Shown one piece after another: positions 25,640-37,200 of a stretch of DNA of 64,000 nucleotides. The stretch spans positions 5,852 through 69,851 of the forward strand of contig CALGGJ010000040.1 in NCBI GenBank assembly GCA_937915745.1, in the 5' to 3' direction. The DNA comes from an uncultured Prevotellaceae bacterium. GTDB taxonomy: Bacteria; Bacteroidota; Bacteroidia; Bacteroidales; Bacteroidaceae. Position numbers and translations under genes: made by a program. The notes below the pieces were generated by a model that saw only the letters and a program-made list of their open reading frames with translations, was not told the origin of the DNA and did not search any database. How positions within the stretch are numbered: position 1 is the stretch's first letter; each line of letters begins with the position of its first letter.

Positions 25640-26959
25640 ATGCACTCACGTCGCATCGTCAATCTGATACCCACTTGGCTTTTATGCATTGCCCTCATGT
25701 TCATGAGTCCGATGCTCAGAGCACAGTCAAAGTGGAACTACGACTTCATCGTGCCACAAGACGGTAACTTCGTCGATGCCATACACGCAGCCAACAACAG
25801 GGCCGATAAATCACGTCGGTTCCGCATCTTTGTACACCCCAGCTACTACCGCATCAAGGGTGACGGCAACATCATCAGCACCGTGGAAAACGGACGTACA
25901 GTAGAGTTCCCCAGCCCCATGACCATACTCACCGCACCCAACACCAGCATAATAGGCGACGGAATGGGTAGCACACAAATCGAAAACTGTCCACAGCACG
26001 AGGGTATCAGCATTACCAGCACACTCTTCTGCCGCGGAGCCGACAGTACCTATATCCAAGATATCGAGTTTTGGTCAAACTACCGCAACGACCCCAACGC
26101 ATTTGCCAACCGAGCCGTCGCGCTCAACGAGAAAAACTGCCAGGGCAACATACTGAAGAACGTGAGCCTGCTATCAACACAAGATACTTACTACACCAAC
26201 GATGGCGGTACAACATATCTTGAAGACTGCCGCATTGCAGGCACCGTCGATTTCATCTGCGGCGGCGGCACCGTCTATTTCAATCACTGCGACATACACC
26301 TTCTGCCACGTGGCGATACGGGCAACCGCGATGTCATTACAGCACCTGCCACAGCGGCCACATCACATTATGGATACATATTTGCCGACTGCCATGTCTA
26401 TGGAGGCACCGAGCAGGACCAGCGTTTCCATCTGGGCCGCCCTTGGAAAAATGCACCGCGATGTGTGTGGCTCAACTGCTCGATGGATGTTATACCATCG
26501 GCCGAGGGATGGTGTGAGATGCACGGAACGATACCTGCGCTGTTTGCTGAGTATCAAACCACCGACAGACTGTTCGCACCCCTCAACCTCGCACAACGCC
26601 GTACAACATTCAACAACACCGCAGGACAACCCGTCGCTGTGTCATACGACCCACAACTAACACCACAGGAGGCCGAGACCTACACAGTGAGCCATGTCTT
26701 CCCTGGTTGGCATCCCGAGCAGAAAGCCGCACAGGTACGTCCGCCAACCCTGCGGGCAAAAGGCAAAGTTATCACATGGGACGACATACCCGAGGCCGGA
26801 TGCTATGCCGTATGTCGCGACAACAAGATAATAGCATTCACCACCAAGTGTACATACACCGTTACCTCCAGTTACGAAGGTGCCTGCTACAGCATAAGGT
26901 GTGCCAACTGGTATGGAGGCCTCGGACCGCACAGCCCCGAAGTGGTATATCCATTCTGA
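25640..26959 (+). CDS. CE8 pectin methylesterase
   Basis: It hydrolyses methyl esters of polygalacturonan. The 439-residue protein has a signal peptide (residues 1-29) and a right-handed beta-helix. Signature blocks are SLLSTQDTYYTNDGGT (with the conserved Gln and Asp), CRIAGTVDFICGGGTVYF (nucleophile Asp in VDF) and FHLGRPWKNAPRCVWLNC (conserved Arg and Trp). The C-terminal 90 residues look like an Fn3-type domain. It lies 15 bp after GH51 and 18 bp before a hotdog thioesterase, which points to one pectin-degradation transcript. Confidence 0.92.
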   Translation: MHSRRIVNLIPTWLLCIALMFMSPMLRAQSKWNYDFIVPQDGNFVDAIHAANNRADKSRRFRIFVHPSYYRIKGDGNIISTVENGRTVEFPSPMTILTAPNTSIIGDGMGSTQIENCPQHEGISITSTLFCRGADSTYIQDIEFWSNYRNDPNAFANRAVALNEKNCQGNILKNVSLLSTQDTYYTNDGGTTYLEDCRIAGTVDFICGGGTVYFNHCDIHLLPRGDTGNRDVITAPATAATSHYGYIFADCHVYGGTEQDQRFHLGRPWKNAPRCVWLNCSMDVIPSAEGWCEMHGTIPALFAEYQTTDRLFAPLNLAQRRTTFNNTAGQPVAVSYDPQLTPQEAETYTVSHVFPGWHPEQKAAQVRPPTLRAKGKVITWDDIPEAGCYAVCRDNKIIAFTTKCTYTVTSSYEGACYSIRCANWYGGLGPHSPEVVYPF

Positions 26960-26977
26960 AAAAAACTATCGCCCCCA

Positions 26978-27409
26978 ATGCTTACCGAAAAAGAATGTGA
27001 ACAACTCAACAGACACACCGCAGGCACCATGATGGAAACCCTCGGCATGACATTCATACCGACCCCCGACGATGCGGCAGTGGTTGGTATGACCATAAGT
27101 GGTGCCAACAGGCAACATCAAGGCATAGTGCATGGAGGAGCCTACCTCGCTATGGCAGAAACGGCAGCCGGAGCCGGGTCGTTGCATGTGGCAGGGTTGG
27201 ATGCCAGTGTGTGTGGAGTGGAGGTGAGCGGAAACCACCTGCACATGTCGCCCACACGAGGTGTCGTCTATGCACGCGCCACACTGCTGACAGCCGGACA
27301 TACGCTGCATGTATGGAATGTTGACATTACTGCAGACGATGGCACACTCCTGTCAACAGCGAGGGTAGTAAACCGTATATTGATGCCCAAGACACCCCAA
27401 AAAACTTGA
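26978..27409 (+). CDS. PaaI-type hotdog-fold thioesterase
   Basis: The 143-residue protein has the 4HBT/PaaI hotdog pattern: HQGIVHGGAYLAMAETAAGAGS (residues 48-68, with the HGG turn and catalytic acid in AETA) and SGNHLHMSPTRGVVYARATLL. Such enzymes hydrolyse acyl-CoA or other thioesters. The natural substrate is unknown (DHNA-CoA and phenylacetyl-CoA are family examples). It lies between CE8 and a small lipoprotein with 18- and 5-bp gaps, but no direct link with pectin is evident. Confidence 0.88.
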   Translation: MLTEKECEQLNRHTAGTMMETLGMTFIPTPDDAAVVGMTISGANRQHQGIVHGGAYLAMAETAAGAGSLHVAGLDASVCGVEVSGNHLHMSPTRGVVYARATLLTAGHTLHVWNVDITADDGTLLSTARVVNRILMPKTPQKT

Positions 27410-27414
27410 CAATT

Positions 27415-27729
27415 ATGAAACAACCAACCATCGTAGTATTGCTTGCTGTCATGAGCCTCACAGCCTGTGTGGGACAGCCCGACAGCACAAATGCACAAGA
27501 GCCTTCGGAACAGACAGAAACCCCACCGCCGTCAGAAATGGTGGGAATCGTGGGCGACGGCACATCAATGCACGCACTCGAACTGATTACCCTCGACGGT
27601 GACTCGGTCTATTTCACTTACGAGGTGAGCCAAACCGGCGGTATCGAGATTGGCGACACCGTGTGTGTGACCTATGACTACGAGCAGGGCGATGATGCCG
27701 CACGGAGTATAACAAAGTATAGTATGTGA
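27415..27729 (+). CDS. small lipoprotein of unknown function
   Basis: The 104-residue protein begins MKQPTIVVLLAVMSLTAC, a typical lipobox with Cys18. A Pro/Glu/Thr-rich linker follows, then a small beta-rich domain (MVGIVGDGTSMHALELITL and VYFTYEVSQ, IGDTVCVTYDY). The ATG at 27415 is 5 bp after the thioesterase stop, and a TTG at 27406 is less likely. The stop codon lies inside the first unit of a 26-bp repeat array. No domain is recognised. Confidence 0.72.
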   Translation: MKQPTIVVLLAVMSLTACVGQPDSTNAQEPSEQTETPPPSEMVGIVGDGTSMHALELITLDGDSVYFTYEVSQTGGIEIGDTVCVTYDYEQGDDAARSITKYSM

Positions 27730-27850
27730 CTCGAAAAGCGAAGTGCCTGATGTGACTCGAAAAGCGAAGTGCCTGATGTGACTCGAGAAGCGAAATGCCT
27801 GATGTGACTCGATAAGCGAGGAAAAGTAATGTGAAAGAAAAGCGAGGAAC
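27725..27850. repeat. 26-bp tandem repeat, family C, about four copies
   Basis: Units of 26 bp start at 27725, 27751, 27777 and 27803, with a decayed fifth to about 27850. The front of the unit is TGTGACTCGAAAAGCGAAGT. It begins within the stop codon of the lipoprotein gene and fills the 138-bp gap before the MG2 gene. The later units are progressively diverged. Confidence 0.92.
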
Positions 27851-27867
27851 ACCCAATAAAGAATGAT

Positions 27868-30681
27868 ATGAAACAGCCCGCAATACACCGAAACCAGATT
27901 TTCAGCATCGTCATATGCGTATGTCTGCTCAGCATACAATACTTGCACGCTGCTGCCCTCGACTCTAATCCATCGGGGGCTATATTGCCTGTGCAGGAAA
28001 AGGTATATATGCACTTCGACAACAACTGCTACTTTCAGGGCGACACCATTTGGTATAAGGCATATACCGTACTGGCCGATGACAACAGTCCCGAGCCACT
28101 CAGCCGAATACTATACACCGAACTGCTCAACGAACAGGGTTATGTGTTGGAACGCCAGCAACTGGTAATCGACGAGCATGGGCAGTCTGATGGATGCTTT
28201 GCCATCAGCGACACAGCCTTTCCCGGATATTACGAGATAAGGGCCTACACCAAGTGGATGCTCAATTTCGGTTTTGACTACATGCCATCGTGGAATCAGC
28301 CAAAGATATTGTCGATAGGCAAACAGAACGACGGGCCGATGGTGACTCTCGACAGCTACACAACCAAAGTGCGAAAGGCCGACTACAAGAAACTCTACAT
28401 GATGCATTACGAACTTGATGCAGCCCGTATGTCACCTGATGGCAGTGAATATGTATATTACCATGATGAATACAAGGATTTGGACAATGTGGATAAGGAT
28501 GTGATGACCAACCTGTACCGGTCTTACAACAACCTGTTTTCCAGAGTGTTGCCAGTGTATGCACGTCCCGACAGTGCACAAAAATACATGCAGCGGCTGA
28601 TGCCTGTAAAATTCACTATGGGTGACTATGAAGTATGGTGGAAAACACCAAAGTTCGACATGAAATTCTATCCCGAGGGAGGTATTCTGCTCGAGGATGT
28701 TCCGTGCCGTGTGGCGTGGGAAGCCGTCAATCAACAACTCGAACGACTTAATATAACCGCTCTGCTTGAAGAGGATGGTGAAGTGATTGACACCTTGAGG
28801 CCATACCATGCCGGACGCGGACTCTTCACTTTCACACCGAAACACGGATGTAACTACAGGGTGACATACGAGTCGTACGACGAGAAGTTCCACTTCAAAC
28901 TGTCGGAAATTGAAACCGAGGGGGTGCGTATGATGGTTGAGCAAGATGATGAGGCCGTATCTTTCAGCACGATACAGCGATTTGCCCTGCCGCGTATGCT
29001 GCACCTCACAATATTCTGCCGCGGCAAGCAAGTCTCGACAATTGACCTTAACCCCGGACAGACAGGTCGGTGGGACACGGCCATGAGTCTTGATGACCTG
29101 CCCGAGGGAGTGAACCAGGCGGTGATACATGACGATAATGGGGTGGTATATTCCGACCGTCAGTTTTTTGTGAACAAGCTCTACGAGTCGAAAGGCAGGA
29201 TAATGGTTGCCGGAGTAGCCAACCGCCCCTACCGTCCGCTCGAAAAAATACGAATCAACCTGTTGGCGACCGACCCCAAAGGGCGACCGTTGCAAGGACA
29301 GACAATGTCGGTAGCTGTGCGTGATGCCGGACAGCTCAACCCCTCGTTTGCCACCGGTAATATAATGACCAACCTGTTGTTGGAGTCGGATATCAAGGGT
29401 TTTGTGGAAAATCCCGATTATTATTTCGAGTCCGACGACGAACATCACCGCCAGGCGCTCGACCTCTTGCTCATGGTGCAGGGGTGGCGTCGGTATGAGT
29501 GGCGCGACGTGTTATACCCCGAGAAAGCCGAACTGAGTTATATGCCCGAACAGAAGATGATTATATCGGGCGAGGCAACTGTCCTGCGCGAGAATCCGTT
29601 TAAGAAGAAGAGCAAACTCCAGATTTCATGTTCGCTCATCAACACCGACCTCAATGCCGATGCCGATGCTTACTACCTCTTCAAAGGCGTTGTCGAGGCC
29701 GATTCGGCCGGTCGTTTCCAGTTTGCATACGACCCTTTCTATGGTAATATGAAACTGACACTGAGGGCCAAGTTCGTTGATAAACTGGAGAAAAAGAAAT
29801 ATGACCTGCTGACTCACGATGTCAACATCTTCCTGCGCAAGCAATACTACTTTCCTGTGGCAGTGAAACAGTACTCGTGGTATGAGAAAAACCAACCCGA
29901 CACCTTGAAGACCAAGAAACTTACGTGGGAGGAGTTTGAACAAGACATATATGCATCAGAGTGGATTCCGCTCGTCACCATCAAGAGTAAGCGACGGCCA
30001 CATGCCATCAGACAGCGTAACCAACCGACATATACAGTCAATGCATTAGATTTCGTAAACGATATCTGGGACCAGGGGTTCTACGACGTGAGCGAGACAT
30101 TCGACTGGGATTACATAAACATAGGTAGCTACATCCATTATTTTGAAAACTACACGACCATGTCTTATCATACGTCCATACACAACCGTACTAAAGCGTG
30201 GACGGAAAGCTACAGCGAGGGTGACTCCACCGGTGTCAACATAATGGAGCGTTCGTTCCGTCCCGTTGTCAAGTCTTTCTCGGTTATTGTAGATGCACCC
30301 CGTCGCCCTTCACCCTTTGAGCTTTACAACGAAGACCGATGGACACCATCGAACGATAATAATGGAAGTCCATATACATACGGTGTTGACCGTATTTTTA
30401 AAAACATAATATCTACCGATGGCATGCCCATACTGCATGGTCGCGAATACAATTTCCAGGGTTTTACCCGACCGGTGGAATACTACAATCCCGACTATAG
30501 CCATGCCTCACTGCCCGAAATACAAGACTACCGTCGCACCCTCTATTGGAACCCCAGGGTGACAACCGACCGCTATGGGCAGGCCAGCATCGAATTCTAC
30601 AACAACTCTGTGTGTACCACCATCGACGTTTCGGCCGAGGGCCTCACACGATACGGACAATTCCTTGTAACCGAAGAATAG
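27868..30681 (+). CDS. large secreted MG2 (macroglobulin-like) protein
   Basis: The 937-residue exported protein has a signal segment near residues 11-31. Just after it, [26 protein letters not shown] is the opening strand of an MG2 domain as in alpha-2-macroglobulin-like and Bacteroidetes TonB-associated proteins. Further beta-rich domains follow (about 120-560), then a long C-terminal region with aromatic strands and [20 protein letters not shown] near the end. I see no thioester CxEQ motif and no transmembrane anchor, so protease trapping is not supported. Function is unknown. It follows the family C array. Confidence 0.75.
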   Translation: MKQPAIHRNQIFSIVICVCLLSIQYLHAAALDSNPSGAILPVQEKVYMHFDNNCYFQGDTIWYKAYTVLADDNSPEPLSRILYTELLNEQGYVLERQQLVIDEHGQSDGCFAISDTAFPGYYEIRAYTKWMLNFGFDYMPSWNQPKILSIGKQNDGPMVTLDSYTTKVRKADYKKLYMMHYELDAARMSPDGSEYVYYHDEYKDLDNVDKDVMTNLYRSYNNLFSRVLPVYARPDSAQKYMQRLMPVKFTMGDYEVWWKTPKFDMKFYPEGGILLEDVPCRVAWEAVNQQLERLNITALLEEDGEVIDTLRPYHAGRGLFTFTPKHGCNYRVTYESYDEKFHFKLSEIETEGVRMMVEQDDEAVSFSTIQRFALPRMLHLTIFCRGKQVSTIDLNPGQTGRWDTAMSLDDLPEGVNQAVIHDDNGVVYSDRQFFVNKLYESKGRIMVAGVANRPYRPLEKIRINLLATDPKGRPLQGQTMSVAVRDAGQLNPSFATGNIMTNLLLESDIKGFVENPDYYFESDDEHHRQALDLLLMVQGWRRYEWRDVLYPEKAELSYMPEQKMIISGEATVLRENPFKKKSKLQISCSLINTDLNADADAYYLFKGVVEADSAGRFQFAYDPFYGNMKLTLRAKFVDKLEKKKYDLLTHDVNIFLRKQYYFPVAVKQYSWYEKNQPDTLKTKKLTWEEFEQDIYASEWIPLVTIKSKRRPHAIRQRNQPTYTVNALDFVNDIWDQGFYDVSETFDWDYINIGSYIHYFENYTTMSYHTSIHNRTKAWTESYSEGDSTGVNIMERSFRPVVKSFSVIVDAPRRPSPFELYNEDRWTPSNDNNGSPYTYGVDRIFKNIISTDGMPILHGREYNFQGFTRPVEYYNPDYSHASLPEIQDYRRTLYWNPRVTTDRYGQASIEFYNNSVCTTIDVSAEGLTRYGQFLVTEE

Positions 30682-30772
30682 CCATGGTCCGAGGGGCGAA
30701 GCCAATGTCTTCGTTAATCTAAATGACCGGCTCCTTGGTCTTAACTTAACCCTTAACCAATTTCTAAAAGAC

Positions 30773-31399
30773 ATGAATAAAAGCATAGATTACCGAAACG
30801 GAGAAATGATGCGTACCGGACGCATCGAGGTGGTTTGCGGCTCGATGTTCTCGGGCAAGACCGAAGAACTGATACGCCGCATGAAGCGCGCGCAGTTTGC
30901 ACACCAGAATGTAGAGATATTCAAACCGGCCATAGATACACGTTACTCCGAAGACGACGTGGTGACACACGAGGGCATATCGATAAATTCCACACCCGTA
31001 GATAACTCGTCGAGCATACTGCTGCTCGGCAGCGAGTGTGACGTGATAGGGATTGACGAAGCCCAGTTTTTCGACGACAACCTGGTGGATGTGTGCAACC
31101 AACTGGCACGCCGTGGGGTTCGGGTCATTGTAGCCGGACTCGACATGGACTTCCGTGGCCAGCCCTTCGGCCCCATGCCTGCACTCTGTGCCATAGCCGA
31201 CGATGTGACCAAGGTGCACGCCATCTGTGTGAAGTGTGGAGCATTGGCATACGTGTCGCACCGAAAGGTGCAGAACGAGCGGCGCGTGCTGCTGGGCGAA
31301 GTTAACGAATACGAACCGCTCTGCCGGCACTGCTATCAAGAGGCGACAGAGTCCAGGACCGATAGCCCCGACACCACATCCACCAGGGGTGATGTCTGA
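30773..31399 (+). CDS. tdk: thymidine kinase
   Basis: It phosphorylates thymidine with ATP in the pyrimidine salvage pathway. The 208-residue type II enzyme has the P-loop [14 protein letters not shown] (about 24-37), the catalytic acidic strand [11 protein letters not shown] (near 88-98), and a Zn site CVKCG...CRHC (near 153-190). [13 protein letters not shown] precedes the conserved [15 protein letters not shown], so the start might also be at Met12 or Met13. A family B repeat array begins 48 bp downstream of the stop. Confidence 0.95.
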   Translation: MNKSIDYRNGEMMRTGRIEVVCGSMFSGKTEELIRRMKRAQFAHQNVEIFKPAIDTRYSEDDVVTHEGISINSTPVDNSSSILLLGSECDVIGIDEAQFFDDNLVDVCNQLARRGVRVIVAGLDMDFRGQPFGPMPALCAIADDVTKVHAICVKCGALAYVSHRKVQNERRVLLGEVNEYEPLCRHCYQEATESRTDSPDTTSTRGDV

Positions 31400-31447
31400 A
31401 AGGCATAATGTGCCTGTGTCCGACCGTGAAACGGCATGATGCACCGT

Positions 31448-31549
31448 GAGAGTGCGCAGTCGCGAGCCTGAGAGTGCGCAGTCGCGAGCTTGAGAGTGCG
31501 CAGTCATGAGTCTGAGAGTGCGCAGTCATGAGTCAGAGAGTCGCTACCG
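31448..31549. repeat. 22-bp tandem repeat, family B, four copies plus a partial
   Basis: Units start at 31448, 31470, 31492 and 31514, with a partial one from 31536. All begin GAGAGTGCGCAGTC. The last eight bases differ between the first two units (GCGAGCYT) and the last two (ATGAGTCW). The array lies after tdk. Confidence 0.92.
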
Positions 31550-31909
31550 CACAGGAAAAACTTCCAAGACTGGTGTATGGTGTACGAAATGGCCGACAGA
31601 CCTGACAAATGGTTGCATCAAACCATAAAAACGCAGGATGCCGGACATAAAACGTGGATAAGGCACAGGCTTGTCGGCATTTTTTTTGTAAATTTGCAGC
31701 CGATTTATACAGGAGTCTTCCGGCTTTGCCCGGAATGACAGAGCCCTGTGGGCGCGTACTCTGGAAATCATGAATTTAGAAAGAATCATGAAATGAACCA
31801 TGAACCGTGAACTTCTTACTGTGATTCCTGAATTCGTGTGATCCTTGACTATGGTAACGAAAACATAAGGTAACGAAAATAAAACGATAACGAAAACGAT
31901 ACTGAAACT
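31550..31909 (+). other. spacer between the repeat array and glyS
   Basis: The spacer is 360 bp without a convincing gene. It contains a -7 box at 31689-31696, a short inverted repeat CCGGC/GCCCGG near 31729, and four GTAACGAAAA-like direct repeats (31854-31895) just before the glyS start. Minus-strand frames through here are shadows extending from glyS. Confidence 0.5.
31689..31696 (+). promoter_or_regulatory. candidate -7 box upstream of glyS
   Basis: TAAATTTG preceded by a T-run and a TTG some 15 bp upstream. It lies 213 bp before the glyS start, which would give a long leader. No tRNA-sensing leader structure is apparent. Confidence 0.4.
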
Positions 31910-33451
31910 ATGGCACAAGAAGATGTATTTAAGAAAGTGGTAAGCCATTGCAAGGAATATGGCTTTGTGTTTCCATCGAGCGACATATACGACGGACTTG
32001 GAGCTGTCTATGACTATGGGCAGAACGGCGTCGAACTGAAAAACAACATCAAACAGTACTGGTGGCAGTCGATGGTGCTGATGCACGAAAACATCGTAGG
32101 CATCGACTCTGCCATCTTCATGCACCCTACCATCTGGAAGGCATCGGGACACTTAGATGCTTTCAACGACCCGCTCATCGACAACCGCGACTCGAAGAAA
32201 CGCTACAGAGCCGACGTGCTGATTGAAGAGCAGATAGCCAAATACGAAGACAAGATAGAGAAGGAAGTAGCGAAGGCGCGCAAACGCTTCGGCGACTCGT
32301 TCGACGAGCAGAAGTATCGCGAAACCAGTCAGAAAGTGGCCGAAGAACAGGCCAGACGCGATGCACTGCACGAGCGTTACTCAAAAGCCATGAACGCCAT
32401 GAACCTCGAAGAACTGCGACAAATAATACTCGACGAAGCAATAGTGTGTCCAATCAGCGGAACAAGAAACTGGACCGAAGTGCGACAGTTCAACCTGATG
32501 TTCAAGACCGAGATGGGCAGCACCGCCGATGGAGCATCGACCATATACCTGCGCCCCGAAACTGCACAAGGCATCTTCGTAAACTACCTCAACGTACAGA
32601 AGACCGGCCGTATGAAAATTCCGTTTGGCATTGCACAGATAGGCAAGGCCTTCCGCAACGAGATAGTGGCACGACAATTTATATTCCGTATGCGCGAGTT
32701 CGAACAAATGGAAATGCAGTTCTTCATCAAACCTGGTACCGAGCTCGACTGGTTCAGAACCTGGAAAGAAAAACGCATGGCATGGCATCAGAACCTGGGA
32801 TTCGGTGCCGAAAACTACCGATTCCACGACCACGAAAAACTGGCACACTATGCCAACGCAGCCACCGACATCGAATTCCGTATGCCGTTCGGATTCAAAG
32901 AAGTGGAAGGCATACACAGCCGCACTAACTTCGACCTCAGCCAACACGAGAAGTACTCGGGCAAGCAGATAAAATACTTCGACCCAGAACAAGGCGAGTC
33001 ATATACACCATACGTCATAGAGACCAGTATAGGTGTTGACCGCATGTTCCTCTCTGTAATGTGCCACAGCTACTGCGAAGAGCAGCTTGAGGGAGGCGAC
33101 ACCCGTGTCGTACTGCGCCTGCCTGCAGCCTTGGCACCGGTGAAACTGGCTGTCATGCCACTGATAAAAAAAGACGGGCTGCCCGAGAAAGCACGCGAGA
33201 TTATAGACGACCTCAAATTCCACTTCAACTGCCAGTACGACGAAAAAGACTCAATAGGCAAACGCTATCGCCGCCAGGATGCCATAGGAACACCATACTG
33301 CGTGACGGTTGACCACCAAAGTATAGAAGACAATACAGTAACCATCCGCATGAGAGACACCATGGAACAACAACGTGTGGAAATAAGCCAGCTGAGAGGC
33401 ATCATCGAAGACAACGTCACCATCACCAGCCTGCTCAAGAAACTGAAATAA
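31910..33451 (+). CDS. glyS: glycine--tRNA ligase
   Basis: This is a single-chain, homodimeric (alpha2, eukaryote/archaea-like) glycyl-tRNA synthetase of 513 residues, which charges tRNA-Gly. N-terminal block: VVSHCKEYGFVFPSSDIYDGLGAVYDYGQNG. Motif 2/adenylate region: TIYLRPETAQGIFVNYLN and IAQIGKAFRNEIVARQFIFRMREFEQMEMQFF. Motif 3: PYVIETSIGVDRMFL. The C-terminal anticodon-binding domain starts near 400. The Lys/Glu-rich coiled insert (about 105-165) is common in bacteroidetal forms. Confidence 0.96.
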   Translation: MAQEDVFKKVVSHCKEYGFVFPSSDIYDGLGAVYDYGQNGVELKNNIKQYWWQSMVLMHENIVGIDSAIFMHPTIWKASGHLDAFNDPLIDNRDSKKRYRADVLIEEQIAKYEDKIEKEVAKARKRFGDSFDEQKYRETSQKVAEEQARRDALHERYSKAMNAMNLEELRQIILDEAIVCPISGTRNWTEVRQFNLMFKTEMGSTADGASTIYLRPETAQGIFVNYLNVQKTGRMKIPFGIAQIGKAFRNEIVARQFIFRMREFEQMEMQFFIKPGTELDWFRTWKEKRMAWHQNLGFGAENYRFHDHEKLAHYANAATDIEFRMPFGFKEVEGIHSRTNFDLSQHEKYSGKQIKYFDPEQGESYTPYVIETSIGVDRMFLSVMCHSYCEEQLEGGDTRVVLRLPAALAPVKLAVMPLIKKDGLPEKAREIIDDLKFHFNCQYDEKDSIGKRYRRQDAIGTPYCVTVDHQSIEDNTVTIRMRDTMEQQRVEISQLRGIIEDNVTITSLLKKLK

Positions 33452-33462
33452 CTGACTGTGGC

Positions 33463-33541
33463 CTAAGATGTCTGACGTAAGATGCCAGGCGAAAGCAATT
33501 CCTGTAAATTCAAAATTCCAGTAATTCCTGATGAAACAATT
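33463..33541. repeat. dispersed element, copy 2 (also at 15240-15320)
   Basis: It shares AAGATGTC, GCAATTCCTGTAA and ATTCCAGTAATTCCTGATG with the copy ahead of the pseudo-protease gene. Here the start codon of the FKBP gene (33531) lies within the element. Confidence 0.6.
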
Positions 33542-34193
33542 CTTGACGTACAACAACATCCGCACAACCCACCCGCTGGGCAGCCTGGCTTTGATGCTGG
33601 CCTGCAGCCTGACCCTGCTGCTCACATCATGCAGCGAACACGAAGCCGCAGGCGAATACGACAACTGGCAGGAGCGCAACCAACACTACATCGACTCCAT
33701 ATACCATGCAGCCACCGCCAATGCCGATGGCACATGGCTGTGCCTGAAAGCATACAACATAGGCGAAGACGAGAGCCTCTATCTCGACCAGCCCAACCAG
33801 TTCGTCTATGCAAAAAAACTCCAGACAGGCACCGGTACCGTCAGTCCGCTATACAACGACTCAGTGAGAGTACACTATTCGGGACGCCTCATACCTACCA
33901 ACATGTACCCAGATGGCTACAACTTCGGCAAGAGCTATAGCACCAGCATACTCAACCCCGACACCGACGTGCCTACACTGCTGGCAGTGAAAGACAATGT
34001 GGTAGGATTTATTACAGCATTGCTCAACATGCACGAAGGTGACCGTTGGATGGTATATATACCTCACGACCTCGGATACGGCAAGTCGGAATACACATCG
34101 GCCACCATTCCAGCCTATTCCACACTCATATTCGACATTCAGCTGGCACGTGTATATAGGTTTAAGGTTGACACCGACACAAGCTGGCATTAA
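33531..34193 (+). CDS. FKBP-type peptidyl-prolyl isomerase lipoprotein
   Basis: The 220-residue protein has a lipoprotein signal ending LLLTSC (Cys near 34), so it is probably membrane-anchored in the periplasm. The FKBP domain spans about 95-215: DSVRVHYSGRLIPT, VVGFITALLNMHEGDRWMVYIPHDLGYGKS and IPAYSTLIFDIQLARVY. These match the family core for chaperoning proline isomerisation of exported proteins. The N-terminal linker (40-90) contains NQHYIDSIY, seen in related bacteroidetal lipoproteins. A glycosidase gene follows 87 bp later. Confidence 0.9.
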   Translation: MKQFLTYNNIRTTHPLGSLALMLACSLTLLLTSCSEHEAAGEYDNWQERNQHYIDSIYHAATANADGTWLCLKAYNIGEDESLYLDQPNQFVYAKKLQTGTGTVSPLYNDSVRVHYSGRLIPTNMYPDGYNFGKSYSTSILNPDTDVPTLLAVKDNVVGFITALLNMHEGDRWMVYIPHDLGYGKSEYTSATIPAYSTLIFDIQLARVYRFKVDTDTSWH

Positions 34194-34280
34194 TGCCGGC
34201 AAGGACTATAACCAGACATCAACCGCAAAAGAGTTCAAGCTCCATAGCGGCATGCACTGCTTATCATACCTAATCAGAAA

Positions 34281-37200
34281 ATGAAAACAATCGTTACATA
34301 TTTGCTAATAAGCACCCTGACCGTCGTCCCAACCAAGGCACAAACCACGGCCAGCAGCACCATGACCGCCACACCCTGGGCACCAATCGTAGATTTCGAC
34401 CTTGCCGGCGAAGGCGAAGAACAAGTCGTGCGATGGGGAATCGATACAGCATGGCGATGGAGCTGGTGGCCGCTCCGTGCCACCAACCACATGAGCGAGT
34501 GCGTAAGTCTGGGACGTGTCACAATCGACCCACGCATCGATGCCGACTATACAACCCTATCCGACGGACAGCGTGCAGGACTCGACGAACAGCTGGAATG
34601 GCTCGCAAAGTCGGGAGTAAAGGAACTCTACCTACTTTCTGGCAACACGGCAGGCAAGGCATGGACTATCGCATACCGCTCACCATTCGTAGCCGACATA
34701 GCTAATGCCGTAACATACCTGCAGTCAAAAGGCTACACAGTGACCGCCATATCACCATTCAACGAACCCGACTACGGGGCCAACAACGCACCGGCGGCAG
34801 CAGAAATGGCCAACGTGGCACGACTCATGCACCAAAACTCAACATTGGCCAACATCGACATTGCAGGACCCAGTACACTCAACCCCGACTACGGGCTCTC
34901 GTGGTGGAACACGATGAAAGATGCCGTACAGATAGGAAATACCCACCAGCTGGCAGGGTCGTTCGACTCCTTTGCCGCATTCTATGCCGCAGTCAAGGCT
35001 GCAGGCAAACCATCAGCAGACGACGAGCTGCATAATATAAACGATGCACTCATCGGAATGAACTACGGAATGCGCGACGGCATCTGGTGGTCGGACTTTG
35101 GCGGATACACACGTGCCGAACTGGGACGAGCCAGTCTCGACGGTGAACGTATTGGATACAAAGAAAACCGCAGTGCATGGACATCGGCAGCTGTATTCCG
35201 ACGCCACTCAGGCCAAATGGCCGAAGCATTCCTTGGCTCTTCAGAAAGACAAGCCGGCGAATCATCCTACACCTTCGTATCGCAGGACCGTCTGGCATAC
35301 TTCGACGGCAACGGACCCTATTATGAATACAATCAACCGACAAAAGGCGGTACAGGATACCAGACAGGACAAACCAATTCGGAGGGAGTCGTAGAGATAA
35401 CCTGGGGCGAAGACATACCCATGACACCACTGAACGGCACGTTTAAGATTGTAAACAAAGCCACAGGGCGGCTCTTGTCGGCATCTACACTATCGGGAGG
35501 AGCAACAGTCAGCCAACAAACAGAAGCCACATCACGCAACCAATCGTGGATTATCGAACCCATCGACTACACCGCACATGCCGATTTCAGTTATGTAACC
35601 ATACGAAATGCCAAGGCAACCACCTACTATCTCGATGCCGAAAAGTGGGGAGCAAGCAATGGTGCCAAAGTGATAGTATATGGAGGAAGCGGTAACGAAT
35701 GCGAGCGTTGGCATCTGCGCTACATGGGCGATGGCTACTACGTCATAACCAATCACGACAGCGGACTCAGCCTCGAAGGCAGCAGTAACAACACAGCGGG
35801 TGTCACCTCCAGCGTCGTGCAGTGGGCACGCACAGGCACCGACCGCCAACTGTGGCGTCTGGTGCCGGCCGACGCTAAGGTCGAAACCGACCCGCCAGCA
35901 GCGCCTGCGGGTCTTTCTGCAACTCCAAAGACCGGAAGCATAACACTGCAATGGCAGGAAAACGCTGATACCGACCTGCTGGGGTATATGGTCTGTCGAT
36001 ACAACGAGCGGGCAGGGATATGGGAAATCATAGGCCGATGCATTAAGGACACAACCTTCATCGACAATATATGTGCAAAGAACAAGACCTATCGCTACCG
36101 CATTCGCGCCATTGATAAGGCATGGAACAGGAGTGAACCATCGGCAGAAGTTACTGCACAGACCATAGTCCAACCATCGCTCATAGGGCACTGGCCTTTA
36201 ACAGAAAACCTCGATGACATAACCGGCAATTGTCTGCATGCCGTAGGCCAAGCCAATACATTTGCCGCCACCGACACACATAGTGGTATCAATCTCGACG
36301 GTGGAAACACCGGATACGTGTCGCTGCCTTATCATGTGGCCGACATGGAGCAACTGACTTTCAGCGCATGGGTCAAACCAACCGCATCAACAGCATGGCA
36401 ACGAATATTCGACTTTGGCCGTAGCACAGACAACTACCTGTTCCTGACACCATCCAACGGCAGCCGACTACGATTTGAGATATGCAAAGACGGTACAAAG
36501 CAAGGGCTGAATGCTACGCGACGCCTGACAGCAGGAGCGTGGACACATGTCACACTGACCATCAGCTCGACCGCAGTGAGCATCTATCTCGACGGACAGC
36601 TCAATGCAACATCCACCGATATAAGCCTTCGTCCTACCGACATCGGCCCCACACTGTCATACATAGGACGCTCGATGTTTGATGCCGATCCGTTGTTCAA
36701 AGGAACGATTGGCGATGTGCGCATATATAATTATGCCCTGGATGCCGAGCAGATAAAATCTCTCTACTATGCCGACCAGATAGATGCAGCACGTCTGTTA
36801 GCATCAAAGCCAATGTATTCTGATTCGCACTCAGCATTGCTGCAGGCCATTGATGACGTTGAAAATATTGTGCAAAGCAATGATGACGACCAGATAAAAA
36901 GCGCTTTGGCCGCCTTATCTACAGCCATGACGAAAGCCAAAACATCAGTTACTGCCTACATGCCTTTGGGTGAGGCATTGCAGTGGTCGGGCCTGATGGC
37001 TGATAAATATCCACAGCAGAGTGCCGAGGCACAAGCGCAGTATAGCGAGCAATACAGTGCCGAAATGCAGAAATACAGTGATGGAACATTCACCAACGTC
37101 CAGGTAGGCAGCGAGGTGGTTGTGGTAAAGACATTTACCAACCAGTATCTCATGGCAGATGCAGCACTCACTGCTACGGAGCAAATGCCTGTCGAGGTGT

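Noticed and set aside
31544..32152. 202-residue minus-strand frame between tdk and glyS
   Set aside because: Most of it is antisense to glyS, and the remainder has no motif or start signal.
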